Assembly (NCBI GenBank): GCA_019247515.1 | Contig: JAFAOS010000418.1 | Span: 1 to 35,653 of the forward strand | Source of the DNA: Chloroflexota bacterium | GTDB taxonomy: Bacteria > Chloroflexota > UBA6077 > CF-72 | Reading direction: 5' to 3' | Length of the DNA: 35,653 nt | Shown here: positions 1 to 9,007 of the stretch, piece after piece | Numbering within the stretch: position 1 is the first letter of the stretch | Layout of the letters: every line of letters starts with the position of its first letter | Position numbers and translations under genes: made by a program | Notes under the pieces: generated by a model | Databases searched by the model: none | What the model was told of the DNA's origin: nothing | Seen by the model: only the letters and a program-made list of their open reading frames with translations

Positions 1-343
1 GCGTGAATCGGAGCGGGCCGCCGACCGGACTGTCGTTACGATACAGAGCCGCGGGCTGGCTCCCACCGGCGAAATACAGCGAGGGCCTCCCATCGCCGTT
101 GCAATCGAAGGCGGCCACGCCGCCGCCGACCGAGTAGTCGAAGTCGCCAGTGTAGACGTGGTCGATGCCCGCGCTGGCGGTCTCGTCCACAAAATGCGGC
201 GCTCCGAGAGCCCCCGGCGCGGTCGTCACGGTCGTCGTGCGGGCGATGACTCCCGCAACCACCAGCGCCGCCGCGAGCGCTCCGAGGCCGACCACCGTTA
301 CCAGGCGAGAACGAGGTCGAGCGAGAGGGTTGAGCACGTGCAC
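1..343 (-). CDS. FG-GAP/CRTAC1-type exported repeat protein, N-terminal part (cut by window edge)
   Basis: The minus-strand reading frame starts at a GTG (341-343; a second in-frame GTG lies at 335-337) and runs off the left edge, leaving about 114 codons. After a short basic N-terminus comes one hydrophobic segment (about residues 15-34), read as a signal anchor or signal peptide. The exported part follows with DETASAGIDHVYTGDFDYS, a glycine run, then FDCNGDGRPSLYFAGG and ALYRND. This is the calcium-binding FG-GAP/VCBS propeller style seen at the start of CRTAC1/UnbV-type proteins. No ATG is available in this frame after the upstream TAA, so a GTG start is likely. The gene lies 63 bp downstream of the amidase on the same strand and may be the last member of that block. 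Its function is not known; proteins of this type are usually extracellular. Confidence 0.6.
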   Translation of the reverse strand, partial: MHVLNPLARPRSRLVTVVGLGALAAALVVAGVIARTTTVTTAPGALGAPHFVDETASAGIDHVYTGDFDYSVGGGVAAFDCNGDGRPSLYFAGGSQPAALYRNDSPVGGPLRFT

Positions 344-406
344 GTTGGGGACCCGCGGCGGAGGACTGCCGCACGCAGGATAGACGGACTCGAAGGCAAT
401 CCGCTG

Positions 407-1903
407 TTACGTTTTGCGTTCGTCAGAGCTCAGACCACCGGGCGGGCGGCGGTGGTGGGTGGCCTGCTCGAAGGCGTGCGCAATCTGAATCAGTCGCGCT
501 TCGGTCCATGGCTTGCCCAGGATCTGCATGCCTATCGGCAGCTGCTCGCCTGCGAAGCCGATGGGCACGACGACGACCGGCCACTGCGTGGCGCTGCCGA
601 TGTGCGTCAGAGGACCTTGCAGACTCTGGCCGCGGTCGCCGTTGATGACTGGAGGATAGGTCCACACCGGGAACACCAGTGCCTCGACCTGAGCGCGGTC
701 CATTGCCTGGGTAAAGGCCTCGCGATACATCTGCTCGTCCTGGCGGCCCTGCACCGTTTCGGGATCGTCCTCGGGGGAGACGGACACGGCGGCGATCTCG
801 GCGATGCGCGGCCTGTGCAATGGATGCACACCTTTGCCGGGCGGCAGGTCGCGCAGTTGTGCCACCGATTGAAGGGGAAATCTCGGACCCGCGGATGCGA
901 AGAAGCGATCCCAGTCAGCCCTGGTCCGTGCGGCGGTCTGGGGCGGAATCGGAAATCGCTCCAGGCCGGGCACCTGGAATCCGGCGTCCACGTGGGTAAC
1001 GACGCGGCCAAGATCGGCCACCGCCGCGTCGAACAGCGCGACCACGCGCGGATCGGCGCCAGCCGACAGAGCGAGCGCCTGACGCAGGACGCCGACCCGC
1101 GCGGCGACTCGAGCGCTGCCAGGCAGCGGCACGTAGGTGGCTGGGATATGGCTGGCGGCAGTCGCCGTGCGCGGATCGTGCGGATCTGCTCCGGCGATCA
1201 CGTCCAGCAGGCGCGCCGCGTCCTCGACGGTGCGGGCCATCGGGCCCGGCGTGTCGCGCTGGCTATCGAGCGGCGCCATGCCTGTGCGACTGACCAGGCC
1301 AACCGTGGGGCGGACGCCGACCAGGTTGTTGATCGAAGCGGGCGCGCGCACGCTGCCGCCGGTGTCGGTCCCGAGCCCCACCGTACCGAAATTGGCGGCC
1401 AGCGCGACCGCCGTGCCGCCACTCGACCCGCCGCTGGCGTACGCCGTGTTATAGGGATTGCGGGTGAAGCCAGGCAGCACGGAGTTGATCGAGTCGGCCA
1501 GGCCCATGGACAACTCGGACAGCGACGCCTTCGCGAGGACGATGGCGCCAGCAGAGCGCAGGCGGCCGACAATGAACGCGTCCCGGTCCGGAACGAAATC
1601 TTTGAAGCAGGCGACGCCGGATGTGGTCGGTATATCCGCTGTATCGAGGTTGTCTTTGACGATAACGGGAATGCCGTGAAGCGGTCCGCTGAGTCTGCCG
1701 CTGGACCGCAGCGCGGAGTCGAGCTCTTCGGCGACCCCCAGTGCGTGGCTGTTCACGCGGATTATCGCGTTCAAATACGGGCCGCGACGGTCAAACCTGT
1801 CGATGCGATCGAGATAGGCCTGGGTGACATCGCGGGCAGTCGCGGCACCATCCAGGTACGCCGCAAGGAGCTGGGCGATGGTGCACTCGATGACGTCGAA
1901 CAT
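407..1903 (-). CDS. Amidase-signature hydrolase (GatA/amidase family)
   Basis: A 498-residue protein of the amidase signature family, which hydrolyses amide bonds with a Ser-cisSer-Lys triad. All three residues are visible: Lys83 in PVIVKDNLDT, Ser160 in the ASGGSSGGTA loop and the nucleophile Ser184 in GTDTGGSVRAPAS. The length is normal for the family, the sequence is intact and there is no signal peptide, so it should be cytoplasmic. It is the catalytic amidase type, not clearly the GatA subunit of tRNA amidotransferase: no gatB or gatC lies nearby and the C-terminal half diverges from GatA. It follows the crotonase gene by 15 bp and belongs to the catabolic block. It could release an acid from an amide substrate that the CoA-transferase next door then activates; that link is inference. 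Confidence 0.9.
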   Translation of the reverse strand: MFDVIECTIAQLLAAYLDGAATARDVTQAYLDRIDRFDRRGPYLNAIIRVNSHALGVAEELDSALRSSGRLSGPLHGIPVIVKDNLDTADIPTTSGVACFKDFVPDRDAFIVGRLRSAGAIVLAKASLSELSMGLADSINSVLPGFTRNPYNTAYASGGSSGGTAVALAANFGTVGLGTDTGGSVRAPASINNLVGVRPTVGLVSRTGMAPLDSQRDTPGPMARTVEDAARLLDVIAGADPHDPRTATAASHIPATYVPLPGSARVAARVGVLRQALALSAGADPRVVALFDAAVADLGRVVTHVDAGFQVPGLERFPIPPQTAARTRADWDRFFASAGPRFPLQSVAQLRDLPPGKGVHPLHRPRIAEIAAVSVSPEDDPETVQGRQDEQMYREAFTQAMDRAQVEALVFPVWTYPPVINGDRGQSLQGPLTHIGSATQWPVVVVPIGFAGEQLPIGMQILGKPWTEARLIQIAHAFEQATHHRRPPGGLSSDERKT

Positions 1904-1918
1904 GGCTGCAATGCTGGA

Positions 1919-2722
1919 CTATGACCCCAGCGTGGGCGTGCGATAGCGATCCTCGGGGTCGTCCCAGCCGATGAAGTTCGGCTTGCGTTTTTCGGCGAAG
2001 GCTCGTCGCGACTCCATCAGGTCGCTCTTTGCGCCGTGCTCGCGGAGGCGTCCGGCCAGCTCCTGCAGCTCGTCCGGAACACGCGGCCGCATCGCCCGCA
2101 TCATTACCAGCGTATTCACTCGCGCCGCCGGTGGCAGCGTCATCAGGTGCTCGGCCATCGCAAAAGAGGCTGGCATCAACTGGTCGTCGTCCACCACCCG
2201 GTTCAGGAACCCCAACTGGTACAGACGGTCGGCGTGGAAGCGAAAGGCGAAGGCCATCTCGGTTGCGACTGTATGTGGCAGCCCGCCGATGTGGCCGTGG
2301 TTGAAACCGCCCAGGAGCCAGCGTTTGGCCTCCGACATCTCGAATACCGCCTGGTGGACCGCAACCCGCAGATCGGCCCGCTCGGCGAGCATGAATCCGC
2401 CGCCCATGGCGAAGCCGTTGATCGCGGCGATGATTGGCTTCTGGATCTCACCGGTCATGTACGGGTTTTCGCGCATCGGCCCGCCGTCACCTCGGCCGCC
2501 GACGGTGCCGCGTTCGACAGATTCCTTCATGTCCTCGCCGACGCAGAACGCCCGACCAGTACCGGTGTAGATTGCGACTTCCAGCTCGCGGCTGTCGCGG
2601 AACTCGCACCACGCCGCGGCCAAGCCATCCCGCAATTCGGCGCCGAGCGCGTTGAGCCGCTCCGGCCGGTTCATGCGGATGACAAGGATCCCGTCGCGCC
2701 GCTCCGTCTCGACGACGCTCAT
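1919..2722 (-). CDS. Enoyl-CoA hydratase/isomerase (crotonase fold)
   Basis: A 267-residue crotonase-superfamily protein. The N-terminus has the usual beta-strand and the MNRPERLNALG motif. The CoA oxyanion hole is formed by the GED segment (62-64) and the NGFAMGGG loop (102-109). Glu131 (EMSEAKR) and Glu155 (VATEM) align roughly with the two catalytic glutamates of enoyl-CoA hydratase, although the loop between them (LLGGFNHGHIGG) is unusual, so hydration is not certain; isomerase or hydrolase activity is possible. Its ATG overlaps the stop of the upstream CoA-transferase gene by 4 bp (ATGA), which suggests translational coupling and a shared acyl-CoA substrate. Confidence 0.9.
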   Translation of the reverse strand: MSVVETERRDGILVIRMNRPERLNALGAELRDGLAAAWCEFRDSRELEVAIYTGTGRAFCVGEDMKESVERGTVGGRGDGGPMRENPYMTGEIQKPIIAAINGFAMGGGFMLAERADLRVAVHQAVFEMSEAKRWLLGGFNHGHIGGLPHTVATEMAFAFRFHADRLYQLGFLNRVVDDDQLMPASFAMAEHLMTLPPAARVNTLVMMRAMRPRVPDELQELAGRLREHGAKSDLMESRRAFAEKRKPNFIGWDDPEDRYRTPTLGS

Positions 2723-3930
2723 CGCGCCACGTCCTGCCTGGCTTTCGGCGCGATCACACCCGCATCCTCCAGTTGGCGGAGTTCCGCCTCCGAGTAGCCA
2801 TACTCGCCCAGGACCTCCTTCGTGTGTTCACCTGGCGCTGGCGCCGGTCGCCTCAGCGAGGTTGACGTGCGAGACAAGCGCATCGGCGCGCGAACCAGGT
2901 CCAGGTCGCCGTAACGCGGGCTGTGCACCGTCTGCGCCATGCCCAGGTGTTTGACCTGTGGATTGGCGAAAACCTGGTCGATGGACAGGATCGGGCCGCA
3001 CGGAACGCCCGCCTCGTTCATGGCCTGGATGAGCGCATCCACCGTGAAGTGCTGCGTCTTTTCTTCCACGATGCCACGCAGCTCCTCGCGATTGAGGGCT
3101 CGAGCGCGTGCGGTCTTGAACCGAGTGTCCTCGTCCAGCTCCTCGGCGTGGATCACCTTCAGGAACGCTCGCCACTGGTGGTCGCCGGTGGCGGCAATGT
3201 TGATGATGCCGTCCGCCGCGGGAAAGACGCCGGTCGGAAAGCCAGTCGGATGGTCGTTGCCTGCCTGGGGTGGGACCTCGTGGCCGATGAGCCAGCGCGT
3301 CGCCTGGAAGTCGAGCATCGCAATCTGCGCTTCGAGCAGCGAGGTGTGTACCCATTGACCCTCGCCCGAATATTCGCGTTCGATCAGGGCGGCCATGATG
3401 CCGTGCGCCAGAAACATGCCCGAGCAGAGGTCCGAGATGGCGATACCCACTCGCCAGGGACCGCCGCCTGGCGGCCCGGTGATGCTCATCAGTCCACCCA
3501 GACCCTGGGCGATCTGGTCGACGCCCGGTCGGTCGGCGTACGGTCCGTCCTGACCGAAGCCGGAGATGCTGCCCATCACGATGCGCGGGTTGACCTTCTT
3601 TAGCGTGTCGTAGTCGATCTTCAGTCGATACTTGACGGCGGCCCGGAAGTTCTCGGTTACCACGTCGGCGTCGGCGACCAACCGGTACAGCACCTGTCGC
3701 CCAGCGTCCGTCTGCAGGTCCAGGAACACCGAGCGCTTATTGCGGTGAAGGTTCTCTCGATCGAAGTTGGGGAAGCTGGCGTCGACACCGCCCTCGGCAG
3801 GCCGGGTGATCTGAATGACCTGCGCCCCCAGATCGGCCAGGATACGCACGGCAGTCGGGCCGGCACGTGCCTGACAAAGGTCCAGGACCTTGATGTGGCC
3901 AAGCGGCCCTGGGTTCGGTACAGGACTCAT
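2719..3930 (-). CDS. Class III (CaiB/BaiF family) CoA-transferase
   Basis: A 403-residue family III CoA-transferase, which moves CoA between carboxylic acids through an aspartyl-CoA thioester. The N-terminal Rossmann part has VLDLCQARAGP and LADLGAQVIQ. Asp167 in AISDLCSGMF sits where the catalytic aspartate of formyl-CoA transferase lies. GFGQDGPYADRPGVDQ and the TSLLEAQ region are also typical. The reading frame is open for another 113 codons upstream, but that part is low-complexity and lies antisense to the next gene, so the ATG at 3928-3930, which starts directly before the conserved fold, is preferred. It overlaps the downstream hydratase by 4 bp. The acid it activates is unknown. The nearby ThDP enzyme recalls the formyl-CoA transferase/oxalyl-CoA decarboxylase pair, but that is only a loose analogy. 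Confidence 0.9.
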   Translation of the reverse strand: MSPVPNPGPLGHIKVLDLCQARAGPTAVRILADLGAQVIQITRPAEGGVDASFPNFDRENLHRNKRSVFLDLQTDAGRQVLYRLVADADVVTENFRAAVKYRLKIDYDTLKKVNPRIVMGSISGFGQDGPYADRPGVDQIAQGLGGLMSITGPPGGGPWRVGIAISDLCSGMFLAHGIMAALIEREYSGEGQWVHTSLLEAQIAMLDFQATRWLIGHEVPPQAGNDHPTGFPTGVFPAADGIINIAATGDHQWRAFLKVIHAEELDEDTRFKTARARALNREELRGIVEEKTQHFTVDALIQAMNEAGVPCGPILSIDQVFANPQVKHLGMAQTVHSPRYGDLDLVRAPMRLSRTSTSLRRPAPAPGEHTKEVLGEYGYSEAELRQLEDAGVIAPKARQDVAR

Positions 3931-3994
3931 CGAAGCGAGTGCGAACAGGTGTGCGGCACGCGACCCATGGTACTTCGCCGGGCAGGGGCATCGA

Positions 3995-5299
3995 TCACCT
4001 CGCCACCGTTCGCGCGTGGAGCCGTCCGGAGTAACGCAGCCATTTGACCGACCCCTCGGCGTCGCGAACGATCTCCGCGCGGGCCTCGGTGTACGGTGGG
4101 TCCAGGCCGACCAGCCGGTCCTCGGCGTAGAAGCCATACCGGACGACCGCTGGCGGAGGACCCGGCAGTGGCGGAGTGGCCCGAGTGGGAAATCCGCCGA
4201 GTGGGATTTCGCGAAGCACCAGCGCGTCTGCCAGGCGACCAACCTCAACGCGGCGGGTCGGGCCGACATACACGCCGACGCAGCTGTCGAGGACGCTGGC
4301 GTCGGTTGCGATCAGCGGCGTCTCAGGAGGGCGTGGAAACTTCAGGATTTCCGTGGCCACCCATCTCACCGCGCGCCACATCACCTGATCTGCGGCGCGC
4401 GCGTTGCCCAACGCAGCCAGCGCGAGTCCAGCATCCGGACACACCATCAGGAATGCACGCTGGCCAAGTGTCCCGCCACTGTGATTGATGTTCCGCGGCC
4501 CGATGTGCCACGCCAGACCCACGGCACGCTCCGGCAGTCCCGTGGCGGGCACGAGTGGTTCGCGCATCGCGTGGAGCGATTCGGGTCTCAGCAAGCGCTC
4601 GCCGCTCGGCCCACGGCCATCTTCGAGTTGAAAGCGTGCGTAGCTCAAAAGCTCCCGGACGCTGGCGATGATTCCGCCGGCTGGAGTCGTCGCGCGCGGA
4701 AGGGCCCATGGTCGCAGCACCACCGGTTGTTCGCGCACGTTCGCGTGGCCGACCGCGAAGCGGTGCGGCATTGCCTCTTCCGGAAACAGAAAACTCCGCT
4801 TGAGGCCCAGCGGCTCGAGCACCAGACGCTGCAGGGCGAGTTCAAATGTCTCGCCAGTCAGCACCTCGATCAGGCGGCCGAGCAACGAAAAACCGGAATT
4901 GCAATACGAGTACAGCGCGCCAGGTGGGGTCAGTTGTTCCAGGTCGGCAAGCTCGGCAACATAGCGCGCCAGAGCGTCGTCCCCGCGGCCCGTATCCGAA
5001 AAGTAGTCGCCAATCCAGCCGGCGGTGTGAGTGAGCAGGTGGCGCGGTGTGACGCTGGCCGAGGCGTCGGCATCCGCCAGCCTGAGCTCCGGCAGGTAGC
5101 CGCGGACCGGCCTGTCCAGGTCCAGCCGGCCCTCGTCGACCAGACGCATGGCCGCTGTCGCGCTGAAGGTCTTGGTGATGGAGCCGATCTGAAAGAGGGT
5201 ATCGCCGTCAACCGGCAGCGGATGATCGAGGTTGGTAACACCAAAGCCCGCCGTGAATTCTTCACCGTTGGCCAGCAGTCCAACGGCAAAACCCGGCAC
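3995..5299 (-). CDS. Beta-lactamase-fold serine hydrolase (class C / esterase-like)
   Basis: A 434-residue member of the serine beta-lactamase/penicillin-binding-protein superfamily. The SxxK motif is S40-I-T-K43 (FQIGSITKTF), the second motif is Y132-C-N134 and the third is H273-S-G275 (NHSGGTLGQ), in place of KTG. The HSG variant and lone occurrence in a catabolic block fit an esterase or peptidase more than an antibiotic resistance enzyme. No signal peptide is visible. The start is unsettled. GTG at 5297-5299 begins at the conserved PGFAVG strand and leaves out the helix that usually precedes it. The same frame continues upstream for 22 residues (including STFDELRDLLAGEVARA) to a CTG at 5363-5365 that overlaps the previous stop as CTGA, with no ATG, GTG or TTG between them. 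A C-terminal domain of about 130 residues follows the catalytic part. Confidence 0.88.
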   Translation of the reverse strand: MPGFAVGLLANGEEFTAGFGVTNLDHPLPVDGDTLFQIGSITKTFSATAAMRLVDEGRLDLDRPVRGYLPELRLADADASASVTPRHLLTHTAGWIGDYFSDTGRGDDALARYVAELADLEQLTPPGALYSYCNSGFSLLGRLIEVLTGETFELALQRLVLEPLGLKRSFLFPEEAMPHRFAVGHANVREQPVVLRPWALPRATTPAGGIIASVRELLSYARFQLEDGRGPSGERLLRPESLHAMREPLVPATGLPERAVGLAWHIGPRNINHSGGTLGQRAFLMVCPDAGLALAALGNARAADQVMWRAVRWVATEILKFPRPPETPLIATDASVLDSCVGVYVGPTRRVEVGRLADALVLREIPLGGFPTRATPPLPGPPPAVVRYGFYAEDRLVGLDPPYTEARAEIVRDAEGSVKWLRYSGRLHARTVAR

Positions 5300-5361
5300 G
5301 CGCGCGCGTGCGACTTCACCTGCGAGAAGGTCGCGCAGCTCGTCGAAGGTTGACTGGCCCG

Positions 5362-6582
5362 TCAGGAAGCGACCCCAGCCTGCTGATGAAAGCGGGCGTA
5401 GTGCTGGCGGAGCAGGTCGCGGCCGTAATCATTCCCGTTCGGCGTTCGCACCACTGTGTGGATGTGTGTGCGCGCCGGCTCGTCGTTGTCGAGCGCAACA
5501 CCGCGCAGATGATCGAATTCGATCAACACGACGGGGCTGTGGATCCGGTAGTAGAACACGCTGTCCTCTTCGACTCCGCCCAGCCACATGAAGTGGGTTT
5601 CGGCCAGGTGCTGGCGGACCTCATCCATCTTGATCCGGCTGTGCTCAGGCCGCATGCGACCCACGTACACCTCGACGAGCTCCAACAAGCGCTCCTGCTG
5701 GTCAGGTGCGAGGCTCGCAGCAGGTAGACCTTCATAGGGCAGCACCAGGTTGTCACGCAGCGCGCCGCCCTGCACGCGACCTTCCGCCGGCGGTCGGCGA
5801 TCGGACACGGCGGTGCTGAGAATCGAGTCCGCCAGCACGGCCTCACGCCGCTGCTTGGCGGTCAGCGAGCGGACGAGCGCCAGCCCGAGGCTTTCCTCCG
5901 CGTCGAAGACGCGCGTTCCCGCGTACTTCCCCGCTTCGGCATACGTTGGCTCGGAGCCCATGAACATCGGAGTCAGCACCAGCTGATCGCCAACCACGAC
6001 ACAGTTCACAATCAGGTGGTGGCCGTCCATCTGCCAACCCCACGGTTGATCGAGGGACGGCTGACCGAAGATGCTCAACCAGTACACCCAGTCGCCATAT
6101 TCATCCCAGCGCTGGGTGATCTCTCCGATGGTGTAATTCAGCTTCATGATGTCGCGGGCAGTCGTGAAGCCGCGCTCGCTGAGGGCCGCGTGCATCACCT
6201 CGAGCGCTTTGTCGCGCATGTCTGAATCCAGGTCTTCCAGCAGCAAGCCGTGCCGCATGGTGAACGCGTGAATGTTGCTCCAACGCTGCCACGCTGCGTC
6301 CTCCAGCGGAAACGCGACGGTCTGACGCTGCGCATGATTGAGGTCCGCCAGGAAGCCTTGGGCCGCCGCGCGTAGGGACTCAGTCGAAACGCCCGTGGCG
6401 CGTAAGGGAAACAAGCCGACCAGCGGCGTGCCGTCGACAGTGATGCCCCGGTAGGGCGCGGCCGCTTCGGCATCGGCGCGAGCCAGCATCTGGGCCGCCA
6501 TGGGGGGCAGCGGCGAAGGCAGTTGCCGCGCGGAGATGGGATTGCGCTGGCGCACCCCGAAGGTTGGCATCACGGTCGACAT
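5362..6582 (-). CDS. DUF3500 domain protein
   Basis: A 406-residue intact protein of the DUF3500 family, whose biochemical function is not established. Recognisable family features are a central FPLEDAAWQRW segment, LSERGFTTARDIMKL, the WLSIFGQPS and PWGWQMDGHHLIVN blocks, and a C-terminal His-rich region (DEPARTHIHTVVR, then GNDYGRDLLRQHY). The paired His residues in DGHHL and THIH could bind metal; that is inference. There is no clear signal peptide. The start is well supported by a strong ribosome binding site (GGAAGGAG) about 9 bases before the ATG. The gene sits 54 bp after the ThDP enzyme gene and, depending on the start chosen, touches the serine hydrolase gene. Confidence 0.85.
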   Translation of the reverse strand: MSTVMPTFGVRQRNPISARQLPSPLPPMAAQMLARADAEAAAPYRGITVDGTPLVGLFPLRATGVSTESLRAAAQGFLADLNHAQRQTVAFPLEDAAWQRWSNIHAFTMRHGLLLEDLDSDMRDKALEVMHAALSERGFTTARDIMKLNYTIGEITQRWDEYGDWVYWLSIFGQPSLDQPWGWQMDGHHLIVNCVVVGDQLVLTPMFMGSEPTYAEAGKYAGTRVFDAEESLGLALVRSLTAKQRREAVLADSILSTAVSDRRPPAEGRVQGGALRDNLVLPYEGLPAASLAPDQQERLLELVEVYVGRMRPEHSRIKMDEVRQHLAETHFMWLGGVEEDSVFYYRIHSPVVLIEFDHLRGVALDNDEPARTHIHTVVRTPNGNDYGRDLLRQHYARFHQQAGVAS

Positions 6583-6636
6583 AGCCTCAGGCTCCTTCCA
6601 ATGACTGCATCCTACCTGACGTGTTTCTGTTGATGG

Positions 6637-8295
6637 TCAGATGTCCTCGCCGAACCACAGCCGGCTGTAGGGCACGCTGATGACGCTGCGCGACACGCGG
6701 ATGTCTAGCAACATCGGACCATCGCCGGCCATGAACTCGTCCACGCCAGTCTTCACGCTATCCAACGAACGTGCCTGCAGGCCGCGGCAACCGAACGCGC
6801 GCGCCACGGCGCCGAGGTCCGGCGTCGGGATGGCCGAGGCTCGCGCATCCATCTTCTTGGACACGAATTTCTGGTACTCCGCTCCAAGCGCCTCGTCGTT
6901 GAAGACGACGATCAGCAATTTGACTCCGAGCCGCGCGGCCGTCTCCAGTTCTGACATGTGCATCAGCGTGCTGGCATCGCCGTCCAGCACGGCGAGCGGC
7001 TCCCCATTGAGGGCCACGGCCGCGCCGATGGCCGTCGGCACCGCCTGACCGATGCATCCAAAGGTGTTGACAGTCCATGTGAGCTTGCGCGGCCTGCGCA
7101 TGAAAATTGCGGTGGTTCCAGAGCAGTGCCCGGTGCCATGGATAACGCCGACGTCGGACGGCAGAACGTCGTCGAGGATCGAGGCAACCTGGCGGGGATC
7201 GAGCGTATCCGGATCCAGCTCGAACTCGCGGGGGTCCGGATCGTACTCCGCGAGCATGGCGCGGGTCTCAGCGGTGCGGAAGCCGGTGCTCGAGACACCT
7301 TGCTCGGCCAGCCGCTGATCCAGCATCTCCAGGGTCAGCTTCGCGTCGCCCTGCAGGTAGTGATCCGCGCGCTTGCCGGTGCCCATCACGATCGAGGGCT
7401 TCAGGTCGATCTGGACGTAGCGGGCGTTCGGGAAGATGTAGCCGTGCTCGGTCGTGTAATGGTTCAGGCTTGCTCCGACGCCGATCACGAGGTCCGCATC
7501 CGCGAACAGCTCGATGGTTGTCCTGGTGGCGTACAGGCCTGATACGCCGACGTGGTACTCGGATTCGGCGAGCCAACCTTTCATCGGCAGGGTAGTTGCC
7601 AGCAGCGCCCCGATCCGATCCGCCAGTTGCGTGATCGCCTCACCAGCGCCAGCCGCCGCGGCGCCCTGGCCGATCACGATGACCGGCTTCTTGCTCTCGG
7701 CGATGACGCGGGCCGTCTCGCGCAGCAGGTCCGGATCGGGCTGGACCCGTTGACGGCCGGGCAACAATGTGGACGACGACTCATACTCGTCGATATCGCC
7801 TTCGAACTCCTCGGCCTGGACGTCGATCGGCGCGTTCAGCACGATCGGACGCGACTCGACGCGCGCGCGATAGAACGCCGTGCGCACCGCCTCCTCCGCT
7901 TCGCTTGGCTTCCAGATCGGCACGAAGCCAGCCTCGGTGGCCTCGACGAAACGGGCCTGGTTGAACTGCTGGACGCCGCCGGGATCGTTGAGTGCCGTAT
8001 CGCCGGCGTAGACCACCATCGGCACTCTTGCCCGAGCGGCGACGATCAACGCGGTGGCGAGCTGACTCAACCCGGGCCCTTGCGTGACCGTGCAGATGCC
8101 TGGCTGGCCCGTCGCGCGCGCCCACCCCTCGGCCATGGTCAGCGCCGTGCCTTCATACCGCGTCTCGTAGACTCGCACGTCGGGGTGCTGGTCGAGGGCG
8201 TGCCACCAGTACATGTTGCCGTTGCCCATCAGACCGAAAACCGTGGTCACGCCCTCCTTCACGAAGGCGCTCGCCAGCGCGTCGGATACCTTCAT
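6637..8295 (-). CDS. Thiamine-diphosphate-dependent enzyme (acetolactate synthase/decarboxylase-like)
   Basis: A 552-residue three-domain ThDP enzyme. The N-terminal pyrimidine-binding domain carries the catalytic glutamate E48 (ETRYEGTALTMAEG). A central Rossmann-like domain follows (about 185-345). The C-terminal pyrophosphate domain has D440 and N467 at the spacing of the GDG-N metal motif, but the motif reads GDA, not GDG. Relatives include acetolactate synthase, benzoylformate decarboxylase and sulphoacetaldehyde acetyltransferase; the substrate cannot be chosen from the sequence. No ilvN or branched-chain amino acid genes are near, so a catabolic role is more likely than valine synthesis. 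The ATG is preceded by AGGAG and CAGGA. It lies 24 bp after the alpha/beta-barrel gene in the same block. Confidence 0.88.
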   Translation of the reverse strand: MKVSDALASAFVKEGVTTVFGLMGNGNMYWWHALDQHPDVRVYETRYEGTALTMAEGWARATGQPGICTVTQGPGLSQLATALIVAARARVPMVVYAGDTALNDPGGVQQFNQARFVEATEAGFVPIWKPSEAEEAVRTAFYRARVESRPIVLNAPIDVQAEEFEGDIDEYESSSTLLPGRQRVQPDPDLLRETARVIAESKKPVIVIGQGAAAAGAGEAITQLADRIGALLATTLPMKGWLAESEYHVGVSGLYATRTTIELFADADLVIGVGASLNHYTTEHGYIFPNARYVQIDLKPSIVMGTGKRADHYLQGDAKLTLEMLDQRLAEQGVSSTGFRTAETRAMLAEYDPDPREFELDPDTLDPRQVASILDDVLPSDVGVIHGTGHCSGTTAIFMRRPRKLTWTVNTFGCIGQAVPTAIGAAVALNGEPLAVLDGDASTLMHMSELETAARLGVKLLIVVFNDEALGAEYQKFVSKKMDARASAIPTPDLGAVARAFGCRGLQARSLDSVKTGVDEFMAGDGPMLLDIRVSRSVISVPYSRLWFGEDI

Positions 8296-8319
8296 TCCTG
8301 CCGTACTCCTTGACCCGTT

Positions 8320-8967
8320 TTAGATTCGCTTGTAGACGCCCGGCGACCCCATCGCCATCGTCATCGCGTCGCGCATCGCCGCGGATTTTGGCGAAGAGTG
8401 TTCGCGCTGGTAATTCCAGGCGGCACTCTCAGGAACAGCTTCGCTCTCGAGCTCGTACACGGTGGTGTAGCGGACCTCGCCTTCAACCACGCGGTACCGC
8501 CGCGCGTAGATCACGCCTGGCACCGTCCGGTACCCGGGAATGTACTCACCGTTGTACCAGGCGTTCCATGCCGCATCGACGCCTTCCGGCACCGACATCC
8601 GCCCGATCTGGAGCACCGGCGCCATCCCCCGATCCGCGTTCTCCAGCTCGTCCGGGAACAACTGCTCGCCGAGCACCGTCGCGAAGTTCTTGCCGATCAC
8701 CCGTGGTGACATCCGCTGGTCCAACTCTGTCCTCGGCCTGTTCACGAACGCCTCGGAGTGGATGACATCCGCGCTTCCCAGCTCGTAGACAGCCAGATAC
8801 TTTGGACCGCCCCTCACCGCGACGTAGCGTGCCGCGTCCAGAATGCCCGGAATCGCTTTCAACTGCGGCACGTGCTGGGTGTCGTACCAGGTGTTGAACT
8901 CCTTGTCGTGCGCGTCATCCGCGAGGTCGGTGTACACCAGGTAGATCGCGCGACCTTTCTTCGCCAT
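8320..8967 (-). CDS. Tandem dimeric alpha/beta-barrel (ferredoxin-like) protein
   Basis: A 215-residue protein made of two similar halves. The first half has FNTWYDTQHVPQLKAIPG, ARYVAVRGG and YLAVYELGSADV. The second has WNAWYNGEYIPGYRTVPG, ARRYRVVEG and YTTVYELESEAV. This is the dimeric alpha/beta-barrel fold (EthD/DUF4286-like), here fused as an internal pseudo-dimer. Such domains can be monooxygenases, isomerases or small binding proteins, and the activity is unknown. The reading frame is open for 39 more codons upstream, but the ATG at 8965-8967 has an excellent AGGAG 8 bases before it (8976-8980) and starts right at the first beta-strand (RAIYLVYTDL). It is between the ThDP enzyme and the CMD-like gene, 40 bp from the latter. 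Confidence 0.8.
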   Translation of the reverse strand: MAKKGRAIYLVYTDLADDAHDKEFNTWYDTQHVPQLKAIPGILDAARYVAVRGGPKYLAVYELGSADVIHSEAFVNRPRTELDQRMSPRVIGKNFATVLGEQLFPDELENADRGMAPVLQIGRMSVPEGVDAAWNAWYNGEYIPGYRTVPGVIYARRYRVVEGEVRYTTVYELESEAVPESAAWNYQREHSSPKSAAMRDAMTMAMGSPGVYKRI

Positions 8968-9007
8968 GCGTGCTACTCCTTCCGACGGAAGCTCGCTACT
9001 TCGCCTC

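Noticed and set aside
158..1924. 588-residue plus-strand open frame
   Set aside because: Antisense to the intact amidase gene, Arg/Ala-rich and without domain signal; it is open only because of high-GC codon bias.
2719..4269. 516-residue form of the CoA-transferase
   Set aside because: The extra 113 residues are antisense to the serine hydrolase gene and lack the family fold; the ATG at 3930 fits better.
3890..5353. 487-residue plus-strand open frame
   Set aside because: Antisense to the serine hydrolase; no recognisable motif.
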